The notes under the pieces are model-generated. The model did no database searches and had not been told where the DNA came from. It saw nothing but the letters and a program-made list of their open reading frames with translations. DNA of 64,000 bases, from contig JAPDRN010000008.1 in the NCBI GenBank assembly GCA_030247855.1, positions 248,001 through 312,000 on the forward strand, read 5' to 3'. This stretch comes from Knufia peltigerae (lineage: Eukaryota; Ascomycota; Eurotiomycetes; Chaetothyriales; Trichomeriaceae). Positions 20,672 to 30,239 of the stretch are shown piece after piece. Position numbers and translations under genes: made by a program. Positions within the stretch are counted from its first letter, which is position 1; the number at the start of each line of letters is the position of its first letter.

Positions 20672-21220
20672 ATGTCACTTCAACCATGCGCCATCTGTGG
20701 GAGCAGAGACTCCAAGTATCGCTGTCCCTCGTGCCGGGTCACTAGGTTTGAGTCTCGATCTCTTGTCTTGGAATTCCTCTATTGACGAGTGCTTTGTAGC
20801 TGTTCTCTTTCTTGTTACAAAACCCATAAGAATCAATGTAGCCAGGTTGCATTGGCAAGCGACCCCAAGCCAAGCATGACAATAGTGCAGGACAATATAT
20901 CCACGGACAAAGAGAATACTTCTCCCAGGGAGCAGCTCTTGCAAGACCCAAGATTGCCAGAGCTTTTCGAGCAATACCCACTTCTACGTCAAAAACTGAG
21001 ATCCATTTTTGATACCACCGCTGACGGCAATAACGAGATCTCATCCAACGATCATCACCACGGGAGGTCCAAAGCAGGACAGCCTCCGGCCCAACGTATT
21101 GCCCGTTCATTGCAAAATCTTGAAAAGGAGCTGAGTTCAGACAACGCCGAACGCATCGGTCTAAAAGCCTTCGCCGACTTGGTGGCGGATATCAATTCGA
21201 AACAAACTAGAAAGACATGA
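20672..21220 (+). CDS. HIT-type zinc-finger protein (ZNHIT3/Hit1-like)
   Basis: Two exons, 20672-20745 and 20800-21220 (164 aa), with a 54-bp intron. Splicing joins CRVT to SCSLSCYKTH and completes the HIT finger: CAICGSRDSKYRCPSC, then CSLSCYKTHKNQC. These are the Cys/His ligands for two interleaved zinc ions. The C-terminal part has LPELFEQYPLLRQKLRSIF, the leucine-rich helix seen after the finger in this family. ZNHIT3/Hit1 helps assemble box C/D snoRNPs with Rsa1/NUFIP; other HIT-finger proteins belong to chromatin remodellers. The short length best fits the Hit1/ZNHIT3 branch, but I am not certain of it. The stop lies 14 bp from the stop of the convergent gene, so the 3' UTRs must overlap. 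Confidence 0.88.
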
Positions 21221-21234
21221 TTCATCGTCGTGGT

Positions 21235-22692
21235 TCATCCTGATGGCTGCTCAATTCGTGGCATAGTAGGGATCGGAGGGACATCTGGTGCTTTCAGATG
21301 ACCGGGTGACCTTCTCCAGGGTCTCATAGATCGTGTCCTTCTGGGAACTTTGTTCTCCGCGGCATCATCGTCGTCTAAGTACATATCGATAAACCTCTCC
21401 ACGGGCGATCTTTTCCGAAAGATACCCAAGATGGTTTCCCTTCGTTTTAACTGGGGTCGTCCGTTGTCTTTCAGCAGCAGCAATGTCGACAGAGCTGTCT
21501 TATCTTGGTTTTGGTGACCAACCTCTCCTTCACGCTCGCCATCATCGTCGTCGTCGTCATCATCATCCACAACGTTCAGCGTGAGCGGCCCGCGGGGCTT
21601 GTATTTCAATTCAAGGGCTTCAGGGCCTTCTTGAAGCACTTGGATTTCCAGCTCCCTCCGCAGCTGATCTTCATACGGTGAACACACCAGGATGGGCGTG
21701 GGTGGAGGGCTCAGTGTTGCGGCAGTTGCGAGGGATCCGGTGTGCGAGAGAGGCGATACCAGTGAGGATCTTTCGCGGTTCTCAGGCAGCGGTTCGGTGC
21801 AATTCACGGTCAAACGTTCTTTGCGTTTCGGTGGCCTTTCTGCATGGTTTCCTGGGTGCACTTTGACGGTCTTCGGTGACAGGCTGCTGCTGCGGCTTGG
21901 TAGTAGTTGTACAGTAGTGAAGCTAGTGGGACTCTCTGGTGGGAACGGCCAGGACGCTATCATGTCATAGTCCGTTGCGTTGCTGGTCGGGGAATTTGGC
22001 TCGTCGGGTTCACTATCTGTGAAATAGTCTTCTTCGTGATTTGCTTGTCCATTATTGCCACATCCTCCATCTACTTCCGCAGATCTCGTCGATCTTCTGG
22101 TATCATGGACACGTGGCGTGGGTGGTCGCTTTGGAAGAACAAAATGACGCTGCATTGACCAGTCCGATGTAGGCAACTGTGGTTCGTAGCAGTGTGGCAG
22201 ATTACTCGGTTGATCCAGCGGAGCCTCGAAAGGACTTGGTGCTTTGCGTTTTCCACACGCCTTGCATCTTGATGGTTTGAGATAAACACTGTGGTGAGTC
22301 TGCGAGGTGTGATTCAGCTCAATAGGATGCCCCTTTTGATCGCCCACGAGCACTGCTCCATTTACATGTTCTGCCACGTCGCCGCTCGATAGACACGGTA
22401 ACCTTTCGTTAGTCGAGTAAGATCTTTTGCGAGTTCCTTCACCTTCCTGACCGGGTGCCATCTCAGCAGATGTGAGACTTTCGTTTTCTTCGAATGAAAA
22501 CCGCTGGTGGGCTCCCTCTGTGACAGAGTCCGGCGGGAAAGGATTCATCTGCTTCAGACCTGCCTCGATAGCTTCCACCTCAGCAGCATGCCTATCCAGT
22601 CGCCGAAACAACGCGTTAAGATCCAAGTCGTCGTGTCCATAATATGACGAGATCAACGACCTCTCAGGGACGGTTTCGTCTCTCGGCGCCAT
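21235..22692 (-). CDS. Unknown low-complexity protein
   Basis: A 485-aa single-exon frame. The N-terminus (ALFRRLDRHAAEVEAIEAGL) looks helical; most of the rest is Ser/Pro/Glu-rich and probably disordered. A short C-x2-C motif with basic flanks (SRCKACGKRKAP) could be half of a metal site. A run of nine aspartates (VVDDDDDDDDDGE) follows TLNVV. Near the C-terminus is a helical segment, IFRKRSPVERFIDMYLDDDDA, then a basic and proline-rich tail. It resembles no family I can name. The length of the frame and its codon pattern support a real gene. It converges on the HIT-finger gene with only 14 bp between stops. Confidence 0.75.
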   Translation of the reverse strand: MAPRDETVPERSLISSYYGHDDLDLNALFRRLDRHAAEVEAIEAGLKQMNPFPPDSVTEGAHQRFSFEENESLTSAEMAPGQEGEGTRKRSYSTNERLPCLSSGDVAEHVNGAVLVGDQKGHPIELNHTSQTHHSVYLKPSRCKACGKRKAPSPFEAPLDQPSNLPHCYEPQLPTSDWSMQRHFVLPKRPPTPRVHDTRRSTRSAEVDGGCGNNGQANHEEDYFTDSEPDEPNSPTSNATDYDMIASWPFPPESPTSFTTVQLLPSRSSSLSPKTVKVHPGNHAERPPKRKERLTVNCTEPLPENRERSSLVSPLSHTGSLATAATLSPPPTPILVCSPYEDQLRRELEIQVLQEGPEALELKYKPRGPLTLNVVDDDDDDDDDGEREGEVGHQNQDKTALSTLLLLKDNGRPQLKRRETILGIFRKRSPVERFIDMYLDDDDAAENKVPRRTRSMRPWRRSPGHLKAPDVPPIPTMPRIEQPSG

Positions 22693-25594
22693 TTTACCAA
22701 TTGTCCCGGTCTCTTACATGTACTGTCAACCTCCAACGAGAGTGTGTGCGAGTTTCTCGAAGACCGAAGTATCTCAACCAGGCCAGAGACAACCCTTCTT
22801 ATTAAGGTGACCAGTGGTCTTTGATAAAGTTAAGTGAGACGATGGTGGTGCACGGGCTGACAGCCCAAGTGACAGCGCGGAGATGATTCTTTGCAGCATT
22901 CCTGGCCGCACACAGCGCGGACGTGCGATGAGAAATCGCGTGTACTGTACACGCGCGCTGTCAAGGTCAGTGCTGCAGCAGCAAGCTTTGCAATTCGATC
23001 GTCATGTGCTGGATGATTTGATGAGAGTTATGCTAGTAATAAAAGGAACGAGGGATTTGTGTCTGCTGCTATTATCTACTACATTCTTGTCAAGTACAAA
23101 AATCACATCCTTCTCCTTCAAATCGACTCAGAGGAAATTTGAAGGGTTCAACGTGGCGTAGCTGAAGGCCCTCATCAGTCCGAGAAACTGATCCATCACT
23201 TACTTTGCACTTGTGCAGAGACAAGACGGGTGGCTTGAGACCTCATTATTGCACTCTGGCTGTGGCGTGCGTCACAACACTGGAAGAAATAAATGGTTCC
23301 AACAGAAAGTCTCGCTGCGAACTTCGTTCTTACAGTAGACCGCCGTCCAGGTCCTGTCGCGCACAGAAGTCAGCGCGTGAGGGACCATCGTCTTCACATG
23401 ACATTGCCTCCTTTCTGGAGTCCAAGGAGCATCGCCTGACAGTCCGAGGGAGAATGGTTCGCTAACAAATTGAGGATTCTTAAAGTTATTTGACAAGCGA
23501 CTAATAGACCACGCCGTCTTGACCTGGACCATGGCCATGGTAGCGACTATGGGCGGCTCGGAGAATTCTGAGCCGCGGCCAAACCGGCACGCGATCGAAA
23601 CAACGAAGCGCGAAAGTCTCTGGTGCTAAGGAGTAAGTACTGTACTCCGTACGGAGTGCAGTAAAAATAAAGGGTGAGGCGGCACCAGGGAGGAGATTGC
23701 AAAACAAGTGGGATGTTAGTTTTGGGTTTGGTGGATTCGGCCCCTGAACATGGATTTTGGGTACGACCAAGGGCTCACCAGGCCTCGCGGAGGAGTGGAA
23801 GATGTTAGACGCGAGTGGTGCTGGTTATAGAAGTGTGTACGGAGTAGCTGAACTAATAAGGTAAGTAGGTATGGAGGGGAGGAAGGTTGTATTGTGGAAT
23901 GCGTCGAATAGGTTCTCCTATAAGTTGATGGTGACATACTCTGATAAGTGCCCTCTTACCTAAGGACGAATACCGTCTACAGGATACTTCATGATGAATG
24001 AAGGCACTCGGTATCCAGTGACAAATGGGTGTACATACTCTGTAGACCACTCAGCAATTGAGGCTCTTGAACAGGGCTGGCTGCCATCAAGGGCCAGGGA
24101 GGGAGTGTTCTACGGAGTACCTTAGGCATCACTAGGTACTCCCGTACTCCGTACAGGCGTACCTCGTCCGGGGGGGAGAGGGGGGGGGGCTAATACGGCA
24201 GTTGATGCCTAAACCCAAAGTGCGTAACCACCTTCCATGCTTGTTCGGCACCAGTAATGAATGATTCTTAGCTATTTATGTAGAGGCTCTGGGTGCCCCG
24301 TAGCACACGGAAATTCCGCAAGTAAAACCTGGTCAGGCCAAGCAGGCCGATGGAGTTCTTTGGGATGGGAACTACGGAGTACTCTCTCTGTGACCAGACT
24401 TTGTTTTACCGACCCTGCCTCAAACTACTCCGTACCAGCATCATATCGGCTGATATGGAGGAGTGGTATCTATAGAATACAGTAGTGAATGTGACGACAT
24501 AGCCTCAGTGTCCTGCAGCTTGCTCGATGGCATCCCCCTCTGCTGCTTGTGCATGGCCTCTAGTACTCGTGCCTCCAGCGGCCAGGGGAGTCGAGAGCAG
24601 GGAACACAGGTAATTATGCAGCCTGCATCCACTTGGCGGTGTTGGTGGCGCCGGGCGGGAACAGGATCGCCTGGATGGCGACGTGGTAGTCACCAATGGG
24701 CGAGACCGACGGTTCATGGGCCTGGCTTGGTGTGTACATGGTTCCTCGTCAACTTCATCCAACCACCAAGGCCAAAGATGGTACCTGAAGCACTAAAATC
24801 AGACGTGCAGTAGCCTTTTCACATGGAACAAACACGGCCTGCCGAAAAACACGCACAAACCCACCGTCACATCCAACCTCGACGAACCCCAGACTCGCCG
24901 TCCTCCTCGTATTCCGATCCCAATGAATCCTAAAGCTCCTCCTCCGACCTCACATCTTTTTCCTTTCTTGCTCGTCCTCCAGACTATCGTTACTCGTTCA
25001 CTCCCTCTCCGACAGGACTCGCACACCATCCTCCGCAGTTCTATCTGACATCTCGTGCTCTTGACGAGCACACCAGGCCCCTCCTGATTCACGCGAGCCT
25101 GTGTGAACGAGAGTGACCCTTTCTCTCTCTCTCTCCCCTTCGCTCTCGCTACTCAGCCCCTCCACCCCTCGGCTCCACCAATCCTTGCCGTCGTGAGATT
25201 TTCTTCCTCCTACGCTACTTGTCTCGATTGACTATTGTGCTTCCGGTTTCATATCTGTCCACTCCTTTCCGCTTCACCACGATTCTGGAGCGAGGAACAG
25301 CGTTGCTATCACGACCGGTCATTGGAGTCTTCCCTATCTGGTCATCTTTCATACAGAGACCTGGCCCTGTCTCGTCGATCTTGGCCACAAGGAGTCATTC
25401 GGGCACAAAGACCCATTAACTTGGCGTCTTGATGTCCCAGGCACCCATGACCAACCTCCACCACAGTCACCCAGCTGTTTGGTTGTCGACCACCTTGAGA
25501 CGGTCTTGCCCCAAAGTGATCCAGCTAGACATCGCCAGTCCCACGCCATGAGTGATGCCTCGATAGCTTGATTGCGAAGACCCTGTCCAACATC
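22693..25594. other. Long divergent intergenic region
   Basis: A 2.9-kb head-to-head spacer between the unknown gene (-) and the RasGEF (+). TACGGAGTA/TACTCCGTA words occur near 23642-23655 (ACTCCGTACGGAGT, a perfect palindrome), 23839, 24114, 24143, 24373 and 24428. A GC-rich near-palindrome centres on GAATTC near 23565. A (CT)n tract lies at about 25120-25138 before the RasGEF. No gene is seen; the pyrimidine-rich part from about 24800 may be the RasGEF leader. Confidence 0.45.
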
Positions 25595-28500
25595 ATGGAC
25601 AATAGATCCACCAGGTATCGCTCGCTCGACGCAAAATCGGCGGTGCCTCCCGCAAGGAAACGCGACCGACACAACTCTGCTCCTACTTCTGATCGACGCA
25701 AAGATCAGCCTTCCCGCCATGCTCCTTCGGCCAAGTCTATTTCTGATGGCATCCAGCGGACATCCAAACCTCCTCCTCGCCAGGATTCTTTGATCTCTCC
25801 CGATAAAAGAAGTGCCGCTCGAAACTCGGATCGGCGGTCGACTAGCGACCATCCATCACAATCCAATCTTGCATCCCAGGTATGTGTATATCCAGCGCGT
25901 GACCGTGTTCGCTTTCGCCGTCGATTTAGTCCCCGCATTGACAACTCACATATTAACCATTGATCTCTTCTAGCCGAGTCTCTCGACAACACCGTCTTTC
26001 AACTTTCTGGTGCTGGGTGCTCCAAAGTGCGGTAAAAGCGCATTCATCAAGACCGCCATTGACCAAGACGGCCCTCGCACTTCAACCCACGTGACGGTCA
26101 AGGAGCAGTCATATCATATTCACTTCATCGAGCTTTCTCTTGACGATGCCGACTTCAGTAGTGAGAGGAGAATCGAGTGGCCCCCCTACGTGAATGGAGC
26201 TCCTTTCCCAGATATCGACGGTGTCTTTTGTCTTTACAGTGTGTCTGATAAGGAGAGCGTTGCCGATGTTCCTACAGCTCTAAGTGCGTGCCCTACTTCC
26301 ATGTCTGCGATTTACTTGATGAGCTGACGAGATGATAAGCTTCCATGACAAAGACCGGGCTGCCATGCATGCTTGTGGCTTCTAAGAGTGATACAAAGCA
26401 GGAATCGCGCCAGATCAACCCTGTTTTCCTCGAGCAAGTCAAGCGCAATCTTGCTAGCGTTGCTATTGCCGAAGTGTCCCTAAAGACACCTCAAAGTATC
26501 AAACTTTGTTTCCTTAACATGTTGAACCGAGTTATCGGTTCTCCTCGTGGTGAGTACGCTTATCACACGTCGCACTTCCCGTATACCTTCGCGATATCAG
26601 ATGTTCTTTCCTTGCGATTGCTCCTGCGGAGATGGGGGCCCTTTGGATGCAGGAGAGGTGCAACTGCCGCACTTACCATCTTCAACATATCTTCTCGTTC
26701 GCTACATAGCTAACTTTTGTACTAGCATCTGCACGAACCAGCAAGACGCAAAATGTTTCTGGCCAATCGTCAACTCAACGAGCCAGATTGAGAGATTCGT
26801 CCCCCAAGAAGCCTCGTAGTCGAAGTCGGTCCAAAACTCGTTTGCAAACCTCGAAATCCAAGGAATTTCTCTTGAATTTGTCCATCAGGCCAGCTGTGAT
26901 CGAATCGGCCAATGAAGATAGTGAATCGTCTTCAGCAGAAGAACTGACGTCCCCCGTGCGAAAGACCAAACTCCGACTAGACACTGCGGCAGCATCGAGG
27001 CCTCAACGTCGACCCCAAGAACCCCATACACCTGTATCATCTGGTGATTGGACGAACAAATTGATGTCCCCAGAGCAGACAACAACAGCTACCGTTCCTG
27101 AAACACCAGAGTCGTATTATGTAAAGTCGATGCTGCGTCCTGCCTCTCCAGATCATGTTGACAGCAAAGCTTACCGGACCTTCCTCAACATGGACGAAGA
27201 TACCAATGAGATGTCACCGCGCGGAGATGTCGAGCAACTGGGACCACCATTGAACGTTACAAAACCCGAGGACAACAGCAAACAAGAACAGGGCTCAACT
27301 TTTGAAGAACTGGTGGAAAAGCTGCTGGTATTACCCGCTAACAAGACTGATTCGAGATTTGTTCCCTCTTTTTTGTGCTTGTATCGTGCATTTGCAACTC
27401 CGAAGCAGCTCCTCGTCGCTATTATCGACCATTTCGTGGCCATTGAGAAAAGCAACATGGTTCACTTTTCGAAGGTCGCCGAAATGCTTCGGTATTTGCA
27501 GGTACTCGCTCAGTGGACTGCAAACTATCCCGGTGATTTTTCCCAGGGTCCCGCTCGCGAAAAAGCTATTCCTTTCGTGCAAACCATCGAGAAAAGTAAA
27601 GTATTTGCGCCGGCCGCAAGAGAAATCAGCAACAATCTGGATACTCTAGTTCCAGACGATGATGTCGACTGGGCGTACACCGACCCGCCAAAGAAGACGC
27701 CCTCCTCCTCAGCAAATTCCTTACCGTTGCTCAATGTAGACGGATCAAAAGCACATCGAAAACCTCTCCATGATTCCGACAGCGAGGATGACAATAACGA
27801 CTCGCCACCCCCTTCGAATACTCCGTCAACATCCTCTAGTATGAGTAAGCCATACAATACCTCTAGTCAATCTGCAACCAACGTCATCCAATTGGAAAAT
27901 GCCAAGTTACAGGCTGAATATCTCAAGAAGTCGATTCCCCATATCCGTCTCAGCAAGCTCCAGTGGCACCAATTCATGGAGACACCGGTAGAGGAGCTAG
28001 CCAGGGAGATCACTCGAATCGACTGGACCATGTACTCTTCGATCAGACCACGTGACTTTGTGAGACATGTTTTACTTTCAACAGAACAGAAGAGACGATC
28101 TCGAGGAGTTGACAATATCAGCGCCATGGTGAAGCACTTTAACCATTTGGCATTGTTTGTCTCTGGTATGATATTACTTCGGGACAAGCCTAAACACCGA
28201 GCCAAGGCACTTGAGAAGTTCATGGAACTGGCCTGGAAAGTCAGACAGATGAACAACTACAACTCCTTGGGTGCAATTGTCGCAGGTATTACTGGTCACG
28301 AAGTTGCTCGATTGAATTCAACTCGGGAATTGGTCTCTCCCGAAACTCTGAAATCATTTTTGAGGCTGACCATACTTATGGGCTTGTCACGCTCTCACGC
28401 TGCATACCGAATGGCTTGGGATAATTCCTTTAATGAGCGCATTCCATTCTTGCCTCTTGTACGGCAAGATCTCACCATGGCTGCCTCAGCCAACCAAACA

Positions 28501-29053
28501 TACATTGGTGACAAGATAAACTGGAAAAAGTTTGAAATCATGGGTGAAGTCATTGTTGGAATGCAAAAAAGTCTCGAAAACCCATATTCTTTTGCACCCA
28601 AAACTTCCCGGACAGAGGATACGGTCAAGCTGCTATTGGAAACCAAGATCGTAGAGGAATCAGAGGTAAGAGATGAAGGATCTTCAGAGACCGTCGTTCA
28701 TGTTGCTGACAATAAGCGTAGGATTCGGCAGATCCACGAAGCGAACTCTACGATCGAAGTATACAGGTTGAACCTCAGCAAACTGGAGCCGATCCTCGAA
28801 AAAAATTCGACTGGTTACGGCGCTGATGATTCGAACCGAACCTGTCAATATTCTGCAAGGGCCAGTCATCTCAACCCAATCGATCCTGCTTCTCAAATAG
28901 AACGTAGAACGGCTTCAATTTGGCCATGCAGACAAATCCAGTGAACAACAAGGAAACAGTTCAATGGCAGCGATAGAGAAAATATTTCAATATGTCGAAA
29001 CTTTTGCGATCTCACCACCCACACCCATATATTACGCAATAATGAGCTTATGA
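25595..29053 (+). CDS. Ras guanine-nucleotide exchange factor with N-terminal P-loop GTPase-like domain
   Basis: Six exons: 25595-25879, 25974-26283, 26340-26549, 26726-28665, 28717-28813 and 28908-29053, giving 995 aa. The basic Ser-rich N-terminus leads into a P-loop domain from about residue 104: FNFLVLGAPKCGKSAF (G1, 110-117) and CMLVASKSD (N/TKxD-like G4, 213-216). No DxxG G3 motif is visible where expected. A disordered stretch follows, then RasGEF_N at about 460 (FEELVEKLLVLPANKTDSRF) and a Cdc25-type RasGEF domain at about 665-895 (MYSSIRPRDFVRHVLLSTEQ, NNYNSLGAIVAGITGHEVAR). The fifth intron (51 bp) is stop-free. The last intron (GTTACG donor) is inferred because it restores STERLQFGHADKSSEQQ and a helical end; without it the frame gives an implausible tail. 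It should load GTP on a Ras protein at membranes; the GTPase at 41294-42074 is a candidate partner by inference. Confidence 0.85.
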
Positions 29054-30239
29054 CCATCCAACTTTGACGGCCGAAAAATCGTTCTTTTCTTTTTGTTTGT
29101 CAAAAGAAGGAAAAAGGACATTGCGATCTGGTTTCAGAAGGAATTTTTATTGGTTCAGGCATTGATGTTTTTCTTCAACAGGCGAAACTGGCGGGACCTC
29201 TGCATCTCAGAGGGCATGTCTAAGGATGTCATTTTCAGGAGTTTTATTTTACCCTGCTTGCCACTCCAGGCAGAAGGGAAAGGACAGACCAGTTTCTTGG
29301 AAGACTTTCATAACTTTTTTCGTTTGTTGAGGTCGAGAAAGGTCGGTCATCTGCAAGTGCAATACTCGGTACTGAGAGTTCGAAACAACAAAGGCAGTGG
29401 AGTTTTGTCAAGTTAGTGTAGATAGGAGGCCATCTGATCGGTTCGAGGAAAAAGCTCGCGGTAATCGGGGGCTCCCAAAAGGGACTGGCCAGTCATAATG
29501 ACAACGTCAATGTCAATATTGATTCATCAAGATATTGTAGATGATGCTGAAACATAGACTGCATGATTCTTTTTTGTTTTTGCCGTCTGTGAAGAGTTCA
29601 AAGATGAATCATGATTTTGGAAGGCATCGGTTTGGACAAGATGAGGCGGAATATACATTTCTATACACCTAGGGTAGGTATAATGACATTGTGTCTTTTG
29701 GGAGCGTGGACCTATAAAAGCACAGCATGGCATGGCACTATGAGCCATGTCGACAACCTCCAAAGTCTCTCTTCCTTGACCAGATGCGAACCTCGAAAGC
29801 AACAGCAAAGTAGTTGGGGGGTATCTAAAACGAAAAAAAAACAAAGTACTCTAAAAGGAGAGAGTGAAAGAAAGAGAGGGAAAAGAGGGAAGAAAAATCA
29901 CAAGAGGCATGCTGCCTCTGCTGCTGCTGCAGTTGCTCGGCCTTCCACACATGTATACATCATAATTCTCAATCTCGTACATTGTGCATGCAGCAGATCC
30001 TTGCTCATATATGTCAAAAAAAAGCACTCCCCGGGGACATGAGAGGGTGTGTGCATGTGTGTTGTAAAACACAAAACGGAAGAAGAAGAAAAATGCTTGA
30101 ACGAAGGGGGAGGCAAAGGGACATCCGTTATATCGAGAAGAGGAATCACTATTCCGCACGACCTTTGATCGAATCTCGTCCTGGGCAGGTGGCAGTTAAG
30201 GTCTTGTTCCTCTCTCTCTCTCTCTCAAAAAAAAAAAAA
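29054..30239. other. Convergent intergenic region
   Basis: Tail-to-tail spacer of 1.2 kb between the RasGEF and kinesin-3. It ends in (CT)n plus a poly-A run (30209-30239) abutting the kinesin stop. A TATAAAAG word at 29713 has no gene behind it. Nothing else is seen. Confidence 0.5.

Noticed and set aside
28801..28860. GATTCGAACC word suggesting a tRNA T-arm on the minus strand
   Set aside because: It lies inside the RasGEF gene, with no acceptor or anticodon stem around it.
29611..30042. 143-codon plus-strand frame after a TATAAAAG word
   Set aside because: Lys-rich low-complexity translation of purine tracts in a convergent spacer.
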